64,000 bases of DNA. It comes from an uncultured Coriobacteriaceae bacterium. Lineage in GTDB: Bacteria > Actinomycetota > Coriobacteriia > Coriobacteriales > Atopobiaceae. The DNA lies in assembly GCA_902788705.1 (NCBI GenBank), contig CADALE010000002.1, positions 62,001 to 126,000 on the forward strand, read 5' to 3'. This document shows, piece after piece, positions 7,490 through 15,414 of this stretch (position 1 is the first letter of the stretch; each line of letters starts with the position of its first letter). Below the pieces are notes generated by a model. The model saw only the letters and a list, made by a program, of their open reading frames with translations. It had not been told where the DNA came from and did no database searches. The translations under genes were made by a program, and so were the position numbers.

Positions 7490-8449
7490 ATGACAAGCTT
7501 GACGGATGAGAATCGCGAGGCCGAAGCACCGCTAGCAGAAGCGGGCATCGGCGAGGCGCCCGTCGAGGTCGTCCCCTCTGACAGCGGTCAGCCTGTCGCC
7601 CCACCGCAGCCGCCCGCGAAGCGGCACCGCGTGTACGACCACAAGATACTCACCTTCTTCTGGGTAATCTTCGTGTTCTTCGTCCTGTCCAACGTTATCT
7701 CGCTTGTCATCGTCTTTGGTGGGCAGGCCGTGGGCATCGAGTTCGACCTCAACCGCGTCGGAGACTACGTGGGCATTGCCACCGGACTCGTCATGCTGCT
7801 GTGGTTCCACCTCAAGTTCCGCGGGGAGTTCCAGGGCATCCTCGGATGGTCGACCGAGGGGCTGCGGATGGCGCTGCCCGCCCTCCTGTTCGTGGGCATC
7901 AACCTCATGGGCTTCCTTGAGACCACCGACATCAACCCCATCCTGCCCGTCCTCGTCATGGCCCTCTCGCCCGGTCTGGCCGAGGAGGTCATCTTCCGCG
8001 CCATCCCCTGCAGCAACTGGATGCGCGTGAGCTGCGACGAGAGAAGCATCCTGCCCAACGTGCTGGTGTCGGCCACGGTATTCGGCATCGTGCACGGCGC
8101 CAACCTCATTGCCGGGGCTGCCCTCTCGTCCACCATCTTCCAGGTTACCTACGCCTTCGCGCTGGGCGTGTTCTTCGCGGCGGTCATGCTGCGTTGCGGC
8201 AGCGTTTGGCCCACCGTGGTCATGCACACGCTCATCGACGCGTCAGGCTTCCTGTTCATGGACATGGCGGCAAACGGCATCATCACCGACGAGCTGGAGT
8301 ATGGACTTGACTTCTACCTGACGGTTGCGGCGGCCATCATTCTGCTGCTCGTCGGCCTGTACCTGATCCGTCCCTCAAAGCGCGGCAGGATCGTCAAGAA
8401 GTGGCGTGCCAAGTGGCACAAGTCCCAGGCGCGCCACGCGCAGGCGTAG
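7490..8449 (+). CDS. CPBP (CAAX/Abi-type) intramembrane glutamic endopeptidase-like protein
   Basis: 319 residues with a proline-rich cytoplasmic start (about 45 residues), then about eight membrane helices. The CPBP signature is complete: EEVIFR (catalytic Glu pair near 165-166), the distal FGIVHGAN motif near 198-205, and a third His in VVMHTLIDA. The family includes Rce1-type prenyl-protein proteases and bacteriocin self-immunity proteins; the substrate here is unknown. AAAGGAA lies upstream of the ATG. The stop is 20 nt before the GTG start of the next small gene, so they form an operon. Confidence 0.9.
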   Translation: MTSLTDENREAEAPLAEAGIGEAPVEVVPSDSGQPVAPPQPPAKRHRVYDHKILTFFWVIFVFFVLSNVISLVIVFGGQAVGIEFDLNRVGDYVGIATGLVMLLWFHLKFRGEFQGILGWSTEGLRMALPALLFVGINLMGFLETTDINPILPVLVMALSPGLAEEVIFRAIPCSNWMRVSCDERSILPNVLVSATVFGIVHGANLIAGAALSSTIFQVTYAFALGVFFAAVMLRCGSVWPTVVMHTLIDASGFLFMDMAANGIITDELEYGLDFYLTVAAAIILLLVGLYLIRPSKRGRIVKKWRAKWHKSQARHAQA

Positions 8450-8469
8450 ACAAGGCGCGGGAGGCAGCC

Positions 8470-8943
8470 GTGGCAACGACCTTAATACATGACCAGCTGG
8501 CCCTAACCTATCCTGACAGCTTCGCAGTGATGGGAGCCGACGAGCTGCGTGAGGGCTACCTTGACGACAATCCCAACCGCTGGGGCATCTGGGACCGCAA
8601 TCGCCACGTAATCATCGTGGTGTACTGGCACGACTCAAATGCCTTCCTTGCGCGGCTGGTAAGCACCAAGGACCTGGCGAAACGCGCCCAGAAGCTGGTG
8701 GCCAAGGCCTACACCGGGCACGGCTACCAGCTTGGCCAGTTCTTCGAGACGCAGGTAGGAGGCCAGCAAGCCCACGGGTTTGGCTATCGCTACGACCTGC
8801 AGGGCACGGGCCAGGTGGCCGAGGCGGTCGTGACAAAGTACGGCAAGTGCTGCTACACGCTGTACTACTACGCGCGGGAGGAAGGGTCGCCGACCGACCG
8901 CGAGGTGTTCAAGGACGTGCTGCGATCGGCAAGCTTCGCATAG
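8470..8943 (+). CDS. Hypothetical small soluble protein, PsbP/Mog1-like in outline
   Basis: 157 residues from GTG at 8470, chosen because GGGAGG lies just upstream; an ATG at 8401 would lie inside the CPBP gene. No signal peptide. The start LALTYPDSFAVMGADEL and the mixed alpha/beta pattern resemble proteins of the PsbP/Mog1 fold, but the similarity is weak and no catalytic motif is visible. It lies 20 nt behind the CPBP gene, pointing to a shared function that cannot be named. Confidence 0.7.
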   Translation: MATTLIHDQLALTYPDSFAVMGADELREGYLDDNPNRWGIWDRNRHVIIVVYWHDSNAFLARLVSTKDLAKRAQKLVAKAYTGHGYQLGQFFETQVGGQQAHGFGYRYDLQGTGQVAEAVVTKYGKCCYTLYYYAREEGSPTDREVFKDVLRSASFA

Positions 8944-8995
8944 CGAGGCACCGCGGCACCGTGATTGCGAGGATGCGAAAGAGGGATGGCGGGCG

Positions 8996-9289
8996 ATGAC
9001 GAGGCGTGACCGCCTGCGCGAGGACGCGCGGGAACAGCTGGTCGACGCTATCCTGCAGCTGGGCTACCCAGCCGAGTTTGGCGTGGTGCTTGCCGAGGAG
9101 CTTCGCTCCGAGCAGGCCATGCGGCGCATGGCGTCGTACCTGCGGCAGGCCCAGCCGCAAAGCCCCGAGGAGATTGCCGACGAGATGCTGGCCATCGTGG
9201 CCCAGCGCGACAGCTGGGTGGAGCGCAAGATAAGCGAGCATGCGCAGGCCAGCGTGACGGCGTTCTACAACCGCGATCGCGACGACTAG
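8996..9289 (+). CDS. Hypothetical 97-residue helical protein
   Basis: 97 residues, charged and almost wholly helical (MTRRDRLREDAREQLVDAIL, then LRQAQPQSPEEIADEMLAIV). No membrane segment or known motif was recognised. A GAGGGATGGCGGGCG leader precedes the ATG. It ends directly at a hairpin terminator (9289-9322), so it is the last gene of the CPBP-led unit. Codon use matches the neighbours, supporting a real gene. Confidence 0.7.
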   Translation: MTRRDRLREDAREQLVDAILQLGYPAEFGVVLAEELRSEQAMRRMASYLRQAQPQSPEEIADEMLAIVAQRDSWVERKISEHAQASVTAFYNRDRDD

Positions 9290-9322
9290 GGCTCCAAAAG
9301 GGATGCCCCCTTTTGGAGTCCC
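9289..9322 (+). terminator. Hairpin of the CCAAAAGGG/CCCTTTTGG family after the 97-residue gene
   Basis: GGGCTCCAAAAGGG pairs with CCCTTTTGGAGTCCC (one bulge) over a short loop. It begins at the stop codon of the gene before it. No T-tract follows. It is one of five related intergenic hairpins in this window. Confidence 0.65.
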
Positions 9323-9440
9323 GCCATCAAAGCTGAAAGTCCTTCAAGGCATGTCAGCCTGTCGTGAGGCTCCCCCACATTCAAGATACCTTAAGGAATG
9401 CGCCGTACCATGGTCTAGTCCCACTGGAAAGGAGACTAGC

Positions 9441-10907
9441 ATGACACGTACCGGCACCTACCCCTACGGGGCCAAGCTCCTCGCGATGCCCTTGGCACTC
9501 ACCTTGGCGATCTCGCTTGCGGCCTGCGGCGGCGCGGCGACAACCACGTCGGACGACGCGACAACCGAGACCATAGAGGAGGCTCCCGCGCAGGACGACC
9601 AGACCGAGGCGGAGGCCGAGCCAGACGCGGCGCAGGACGCAGACAGCCAGGCCGACGAGCCGTCGACCTTCTCGCTCACGCGCGACGACCTCACCATACA
9701 GCAGACCGTGAGCGACGACGCCGACGAGAGCCACGCCATCACGGCCGACGGCACCACCGACTCCTACGCCAACCTCGAGGTGCTCAAGACCGGCAGCGCC
9801 GATGGCGACGAGGCCGACTTCTACGGCACCAACGCCGCCGTCTATGCCACCAACGGCGCCACGCTCGACCTCTCAGGCGTGTACGTGAACACGAGCGGCA
9901 CGCACGCCAACGCCGTGTTCAGCTACGGCGAGGGCACCACGCTGAGCATCAGCGACTCGGTCATCGAGACCGACGGCAACTGCTCGGGCGGCATCATGGT
10001 GACGGGCGGTGGCACGCTCAACGCCACCAACCTGGCCATCCACACCACCGGCAACTCGTCTGCAGCCATCCGCAGCGACCGCGGCGGCGGCACCCAGAAC
10101 GTGAACGGCGGCAGCTATGTGACCGACGGCGTTGGCTCGCCCGTCATCTACTCCACCGCCGACGTGTACGTAAGCGACGCCGCCCTTGAGTCCACCTCGT
10201 CGCAGGGCGTGGTAGTTGAGGGCAAGAACTCCGTCACCCTCACCAACTGCGACCTCATCGCCAACAACGTGAGCAAGAACAGCGACAAGAGCGCCTGGTA
10301 CCAGGCGATGATGATCTACCAGTCGATGTCGGGCGACGCGGCCGAGGGCGAGGCCAGCTTCACCATGGAGGGCGGCAGCCTTACCAACAGGAGCGGCGAC
10401 GTGTTCTTCGTGAACAACACCGTGGCCACCATCAACCTCGCGTCGGCCAGCATCGTGAACGAGGATGCCAGCGGCGTGTTCATGCGCCTGGCCGCAGCCG
10501 GTTGGGGCAGCGAAGGCAGCAACGGTGGGCACGTGACCCTCAACGCAAGCGGGCAGGCCATCGACGGCGACATCCTGGTGGACAGCGTATCCGAGCTGAA
10601 CGCCTACCTGCGCGATGGCTCCACCCTCGCCAGCACCGTGAACCCTGACAACGAGGGTTCGGTGTACATGGAGATCGAGAGCGGGTCGACGTGGGTGCTG
10701 ACCGGTGACTCGTACGTGACCTCGCTCACCTGCGACGCGGACGCCATCAACCTGAATGGGCACACGCTGTATGTGAACGGCGTCGCCTACGAGGAGGGCA
10801 CGGCAAGCATGGGCAGCGCGATTGAGTTCACCCTGCCCACCGGCGGCGGCATGGGCGGCATGGGCGGCCCCGGCGGCGGCGAGCCTCCCGCGAAGCCCGG
10901 CGAGTAG
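9441..10907 (+). CDS. Secreted lipoprotein with right-handed beta-helix repeats
   Basis: 488 residues from ATG at 9441 (AAAGGAG upstream). A lipoprotein signal peptide ends in LAISLAAC with the lipidated Cys near 29. An acidic, Thr/Glu/Asp-rich linker follows to about 80. The body is a series of about 20-residue beta-helix turns with repeated N/S-G turns and patterns such as TLSISDSVIETDG and TLTNCDLIANN. The C-terminus is GGGMGGMGGPGGGEPP. Such proteins are surface adhesins or carbohydrate-binding lipoproteins; no catalytic residues can be assigned. It is probably monocistronic and ends just before the hairpin array. Confidence 0.85.
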   Translation: MTRTGTYPYGAKLLAMPLALTLAISLAACGGAATTTSDDATTETIEEAPAQDDQTEAEAEPDAAQDADSQADEPSTFSLTRDDLTIQQTVSDDADESHAITADGTTDSYANLEVLKTGSADGDEADFYGTNAAVYATNGATLDLSGVYVNTSGTHANAVFSYGEGTTLSISDSVIETDGNCSGGIMVTGGGTLNATNLAIHTTGNSSAAIRSDRGGGTQNVNGGSYVTDGVGSPVIYSTADVYVSDAALESTSSQGVVVEGKNSVTLTNCDLIANNVSKNSDKSAWYQAMMIYQSMSGDAAEGEASFTMEGGSLTNRSGDVFFVNNTVATINLASASIVNEDASGVFMRLAAAGWGSEGSNGGHVTLNASGQAIDGDILVDSVSELNAYLRDGSTLASTVNPDNEGSVYMEIESGSTWVLTGDSYVTSLTCDADAINLNGHTLYVNGVAYEEGTASMGSAIEFTLPTGGGMGGMGGPGGGEPPAKPGE

Positions 10908-10939
10908 ACCTCGGGACCTTGCTGCATAGGTGGCTATCC

Positions 10940-11287
10940 TGTCGGGAGTGTAGCTTGGGTGCCGCACTCCCGACAGTTTTATCGCGCCGGATGTCGGAAG
11001 TGTGGCTGGCGCGCTGCACTCCCGACACTTTTGCCGCGCCGGATGTCGGAAGTGTGGCTGGCGCGCTGCACTCCCGACGCGTAGGGCACCTCGGATGTCG
11101 GAAGTGTGGCTTGGGTGCCGCACTCCCGACGTGTAGGGCACCTCGGATGTCGGAAGTGTGGCTGGCGCGCTGCACTCCCGACACTTTTACCGCGCCGGAT
11201 GTCGGTAGTGTGGCTTGGGTACCACACTTCCGACAGTTTTATCGCGCTGGATGTCGGAAGTGTGGCTTGGGTGCCGCACTCCCGACA
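10940..11287. repeat. Array of seven 36-bp hairpin units at exact 52-bp period
   Basis: Units start at 10940, 10992, 11044, 11096, 11148, 11200 and 11252. Each begins TGTCGGAAGTGTGGC (or a close variant), has a 6-nt centre and ends GC(C/T)GCACTCCCGACA, so each folds into a stem of about 15 bp. Two loop types occur (TTGGGT and TGGCGC). The 16-nt linkers are also of two types, one with TTTTATCGCGCCGGA and one with GTAGGGCACCTCGGA. It fills the space between two convergent genes. The period is not a multiple of 3, so it is not coding; the near-identical linkers rule out CRISPR spacers. Tandem bidirectional terminators or a structured RNA are possible. Confidence 0.95.
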
Positions 11288-11294
11288 CCCATCG

Positions 11295-14200
11295 TTACGA
11301 GTCGCTGCGATTGGAGAAGAACTGGTACAGCGAGCGCACGGCCTCGCTCTCCCCTGCCAGTCGCTCGCTGGCCATGGCGTCAAACTGGTCCCGGAGCTGC
11401 CGAAGGTCCTTCTGGTAGGTACCCACCCGATAGGCGTACTCGTTGAACGTCACCTCGTTGCGCAGCCTACCCTGCACATTGCCCAGCTCGATGAGGATGA
11501 CCTTGGCAAGGTTGCAGGCGCATCCAGCACCGTCCTCACCGTTCATCTCGAATATGTGGTCGAACACCGGGTACGCGTAGGCCATGCCAAACGCGACGGC
11601 GGATACCACGCGCTCGACCCCCGCCACCTCGTCGGCCGGCAGCTGGCCTTGGTTCAGGGCCATCACCTGCGGTTCGTACGTGCGAACGTCCCACCTTGGG
11701 AACAGCTCCGCCAATGCCTCGGAAAGCTTCTCCAGGAAAAACGTGGGGTCGGCCGGCCTGTTTGCCACCAGCTTTTGCAGGCACTCGGGCAGCGATGACA
11801 GGGCCAGCTCCCACGCCTTCAGGCAGAGCTCGACGGCCTGCCCAGGCCGAGCCGACTGGCGGACAAGCTCCGGCGTGAGGTTGCCGCAGCGCTCCAGGAA
11901 GGCATAGGTCTCGGCCATCCTCAGCACCGCGAGGTCGTCCGGAAGGCCGGGATGGCGCTTCTCGCGCAGCCGCACGAGGGCGATGAGGTAGGTCTCGAAG
12001 TGCGTGGTGTCCAGCTGGTAGTCCTGGTTGCTGGCCATGGCCGCCTCGACATAGCGGGGAAAGAGCCCAAACGCCAGCTGGTCGTTGCGCGTGACGTTGG
12101 CCATGAACATCTGCGTCTGGTACAGCTGCATGAGCCAGGTGAGGTTTCCCAGCCTCGTGCACAGCCCCTCGCATCGGTCGAAGTACTCCATCGCCCGCGA
12201 GCTGTCCCCCGTGGAGAGCAGCGTGGAGGTGGCGATCTCGAAGTACAGGGGCACGAGGTCGCTCAGGTTGCCGTCCTCGCCGTACTCGTCCTCAAGCTGG
12301 CGATATATGGCCATGGCCTCGTCCTGGTGGTTCTGGGCCTTCTCGCACGAGGCCACCCACTTCAGCGCGATGAAGGCTTGGCTACGGTCGCCGACGGCCT
12401 TGGCGGCGTCGAGGTAGCTGCGGAAGGCCTCCTCGGCCTCCACGTAGGCATCGGTCCTGAACAGGCCCTGCCCCAGCACGTAGAGCACATAGCACAGCTC
12501 GGTGCCCGGCCGCTTCGGGCAGGTCTGGAAGCGCTCCTTTGCCATGGCAAGCGCCTCCTGGGAATGCCCCGTGTCCAGCAGCGACTGCGCCTGGTGGTAC
12601 CACGCCTGCACCTCTTCAGTCGACCCCGCATCCGCGCTGCCCATGCGCGCCTGCGAGAGGATCGAGAGCGCCTCCGCGTTGCCGCCGCGCGCGCCAAGAA
12701 GGTCCGACAGGTACAGGGCGGTGGACTGGTCGGCATCGCTCAGGGAGCCTCCCGACTCAACGACGGCGCGCGCCCGTCCCAGCACCTCGGAGAATCCCTC
12801 GGCGATGGTGTGGGTGGTATGTTCCTCGACGCGAGCCCAGTATCCCACGTACTCCTCGAAGCCCCAGGCGTGCAGGTAGGCGAGGAACGTCTGGTCACGC
12901 AGCAGGCCATACAGCTCTTCGTAGCGGCCCGCGGCAACAAGCTGGCCTGGCAGCTCGAAGGTGAACCGCGAGGCGAAGGTGACGCTGCCTGCGTCCATCG
13001 CCTGCGCAAGGAGCTGCGCAAGCGCGCCCTTCAGGAAGTCCGTCCTGCCCGAGAGGAAGTAGTCGGCGAGCGCGGAATGACGCGCGACGAGGTCGCTGTC
13101 CTGCACGAATGCGCGCGCCGCATCCTCGACGGCACCCGGGGCAAAGCGATAGACCACCTCGCCTTCGGACCGGCGCTCAACCAGGAGGGGCAGCAGCGCG
13201 TAGAAGACACGCGAGAAGTAGGCGTACGGTAGCCCGTGAGAGCGGTCGGGTAGGGTGTGCTTGCTGCCCGCTTCGAGCTCGGCCCACACCGCCTGATCGC
13301 GGCTAAGCAGGTCATAGAGCTCCTTGTCGCTCAGGCCCGCCCGCGAAGCCAGGAGAAACGCGACCATCCCCTCCACGATCCGCTGGCCGAAGTGCTGGTC
13401 GCGGGTCAGGCTCAGCAGCGAGCGCCGCACGTAATCCCCCACGCTGCCGTACCCGATTAGGCTAGATGCGTCAGCAAAGCTGGCAAGCGTTGCCACCCGT
13501 TCAGTCAGCATCGAGACCAGGTGCATGTCGCCGGTGCGCTCGAACCCGTCAAGGAGCGCCCCCTTCTGCCGCCACGTCGCGCGCCTGCCAAGGTGGGCAA
13601 GTCGGGCATCCACCATGGTAGATACCTGCGCCTTTGTTGGCGCTTCCAGCCTGATGACACGCGCGTCGGCGGGAAGGTAGCGTGCGCACAGCTCCCTGCA
13701 CGCCTCGTCCATGGAAAGTATCAAGGGCCCCTCGCGACCAGCGGAGAGAAGTCCCTCCACCAGCCGACGCGGCTTGTTCGCGTGGTCGACGCCATCCACC
13801 ACGAGGGGCGTAGCGCCATCCAGAGGGCCAAGGTCGGCCAGCAGCCTATCCACGTCAGAGGACGCGGCGGTAAGCCCGATGAACCGCGCGACCGGGGCAG
13901 ACTGGAGCCGCTCGCCCAGGCGCACGGCAAGCTCGGCCATGAGGTACGTCTTTCCGGCGCCGGCATCACCCACCACGACGATGGGGGCGGAAGGCACGTC
14001 ACCTGAGTCAGGCGGCTCGGAGGACATCCCGTCCTCCCCCATGATCCGCGACAGCAGCCCCTCCACCTCGGCCGAGCGCGAAGCGAAGCTCCCATGCAGC
14101 TCCTCGGCGTACGCACGGTGCGCCGACTCCTCCTCGCCGAGGCTACCCACGCGGGAGAACTCGTCGTGCAGGTAGTGCTCGAGGCGCAGGTACATCGCCT

Positions 14201-14969
14201 CGGCAAAGGCCTGCATGGCCGCGTCTTGGCTGGCAGCGTCGGCGGCGAGGTCAAGCTCATACTCGTAGGCATCGTGCGCCAACGCCCTGACCAGGTCCTT
14301 CACCTGGGAGGCCTCGGCAAGGGACGCCTCGTTCCTCAGGCCGTCTACGCCAAGGTCGAAGTACGTGCCCCACGACGAGCGCGGCGCGTTGCGCAGGGTC
14401 CGAATGGCACAGACGGACGAGCCGGGGAAGTCCTCGAACGCAAGGCGCTCGAGGAGCTCGCGATGGGTTGCCGAGCCGGTAAGCAGCACGTGCTCCTCGC
14501 CGGACAGGCCCATCCTGCAGGCGATGGCATCAAGCAGCGCCAGAACCGATCCGTTGGCCGCTGAGACCAGCCTGAGCTCGCGCTGCGCAGCGTTCTCGTC
14601 GGCCTCGTATGCCTCGAGCAGCGCGGCACGCTCGCTGGCCGTGGCCTCTGTGAGTATGCGCTCGGCAAGGTCATGCGGTATGCGGGTGGGCAGTGGCCGC
14701 CAACCATAGCGGTCACCCGCCAGAAAGATGAAGTTGGGGCGAGGCGTCAGTTGCGCACAGCGGCGCACCTCACTAAGGCAGATGTCCAGCGTGGCGTTGT
14801 CGTCGCCATCCTCCTCGGCGATGCCCCAGCGCAGGTCGATGGCTTGGAAGCTGCAGCCGTTCTCTCGGCATAGCCGCTCAAGCCGTGGAAAGACAAGCGC
14901 ATGCAGCGCGTCACGCTCGGCCGTGAAGTCGTTGAAGGTGGAGGAGATGAAGACCCTCGCTGTGCGCAT
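11295..14969 (-). CDS. DUF4062-STAND NTPase with TPR repeats (candidate defence protein)
   Basis: 1224 residues. Residues 1-110 are DUF4062 (starts RVFISSTFNDFTAERDAL, then IDLRWGIAEED and FIFLAGDRYGWRP), a TIR-related domain. A long helical region precedes a STAND/NACHT-type ATPase: Walker A GDAGAGKT near 334-341, Walker B LVVDGVD near 389. Beyond about 700 lie TPR-like helical pairs that may sense a ligand. The architecture resembles nephrocystin-3/TEP1-like proteins and prokaryotic STAND immune sensors. The start follows GGAGGTTAC. Its neighbour encodes a restriction-like protein. It ends 7 nt after the hairpin array. Defence function is inference from architecture and context. Confidence 0.85.
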   Translation of the reverse strand: MRTARVFISSTFNDFTAERDALHALVFPRLERLCRENGCSFQAIDLRWGIAEEDGDDNATLDICLSEVRRCAQLTPRPNFIFLAGDRYGWRPLPTRIPHDLAERILTEATASERAALLEAYEADENAAQRELRLVSAANGSVLALLDAIACRMGLSGEEHVLLTGSATHRELLERLAFEDFPGSSVCAIRTLRNAPRSSWGTYFDLGVDGLRNEASLAEASQVKDLVRALAHDAYEYELDLAADAASQDAAMQAFAEAMYLRLEHYLHDEFSRVGSLGEEESAHRAYAEELHGSFASRSAEVEGLLSRIMGEDGMSSEPPDSGDVPSAPIVVVGDAGAGKTYLMAELAVRLGERLQSAPVARFIGLTAASSDVDRLLADLGPLDGATPLVVDGVDHANKPRRLVEGLLSAGREGPLILSMDEACRELCARYLPADARVIRLEAPTKAQVSTMVDARLAHLGRRATWRQKGALLDGFERTGDMHLVSMLTERVATLASFADASSLIGYGSVGDYVRRSLLSLTRDQHFGQRIVEGMVAFLLASRAGLSDKELYDLLSRDQAVWAELEAGSKHTLPDRSHGLPYAYFSRVFYALLPLLVERRSEGEVVYRFAPGAVEDAARAFVQDSDLVARHSALADYFLSGRTDFLKGALAQLLAQAMDAGSVTFASRFTFELPGQLVAAGRYEELYGLLRDQTFLAYLHAWGFEEYVGYWARVEEHTTHTIAEGFSEVLGRARAVVESGGSLSDADQSTALYLSDLLGARGGNAEALSILSQARMGSADAGSTEEVQAWYHQAQSLLDTGHSQEALAMAKERFQTCPKRPGTELCYVLYVLGQGLFRTDAYVEAEEAFRSYLDAAKAVGDRSQAFIALKWVASCEKAQNHQDEAMAIYRQLEDEYGEDGNLSDLVPLYFEIATSTLLSTGDSSRAMEYFDRCEGLCTRLGNLTWLMQLYQTQMFMANVTRNDQLAFGLFPRYVEAAMASNQDYQLDTTHFETYLIALVRLREKRHPGLPDDLAVLRMAETYAFLERCGNLTPELVRQSARPGQAVELCLKAWELALSSLPECLQKLVANRPADPTFFLEKLSEALAELFPRWDVRTYEPQVMALNQGQLPADEVAGVERVVSAVAFGMAYAYPVFDHIFEMNGEDGAGCACNLAKVILIELGNVQGRLRNEVTFNEYAYRVGTYQKDLRQLRDQFDAMASERLAGESEAVRSLYQFFSNRSDS

Positions 14970-15414
14970 GTAACCTCCGATCGACTGATTTGCATAAGAT
15001 TAGCAGACCAGCCAATCGGCAGTTGTGCCACAAGGGGGGCCAATGGGAACGGGATCGGGGCTCTCTGCACGTTAACTCCGTCCCTAGGTGCCAATTCCTC
15101 GAGAAGGACCGCGCTTCCGGGGGCCGAGTGTACAAAAAGCCGAGCCAGTGCATCCCTTTGTAGCTGCCCTCGAAATTGATAAGCCCGTTACCTGCGGCTT
15201 TGCAAAATCGCCTTCTTACCCTTTGGCCAATTCGTGGGGATTATTGGACGTCGGCGCCCATCGAGCCGGAGAGCCTCCCACAAAAGCGCAGGTAGACGTG
15301 ATATCAATTTTGCAATTAATTTTTCCCGCGTGCATTGCCTCGGCATTTTGTACAGCAGAGGCAAGGCCATCCCGGACGGCGCGGTACCAAAGGAGCAAAA
15401 CGCCCTTTGGCACC
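14970..15414. other. Intergenic stretch without a supported gene
   Basis: About 445 nt between the starts of the STAND gene and the stop of the DUF262 gene. Short frames exist but none has a ribosome site or recognisable product. Positions 15180-15380 are clearly richer in A+T than the flanks. A hairpin at 15383-15414 lies at its right end. The promoter of the STAND gene should lie near 15000-15050; no convincing -35/-10 pair was seen. Confidence 0.5.
15383..15414 (-). terminator. Hairpin of the CCAAAGG family after the DUF262 gene
   Basis: GGTACCAAAGG and CCCTTTGGCACC form an imperfect stem around AGCAAAACG. It lies directly after the stop codon of the DUF262 gene on the minus strand and has the same core as four other intergenic hairpins here. 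Confidence 0.5.

Noticed and set aside
10940..11287. CRISPR array
   Set aside because: The 36-bp units look like repeats, but the 16-nt intervals are near-identical and too short for spacers, the units are themselves hairpins, and no cas gene is in the window.
10979..11383. Repeat-containing proteins in frames crossing the hairpin array
   Set aside because: The 52-bp period shifts frame at each unit, so the apparent peptide repeats are by-products of the DNA repeat; no ribosome site.
15188..15370. Small basic protein in the AT-rich gap
   Set aside because: No ribosome site or similarity; may be a remnant but nothing supports expression.
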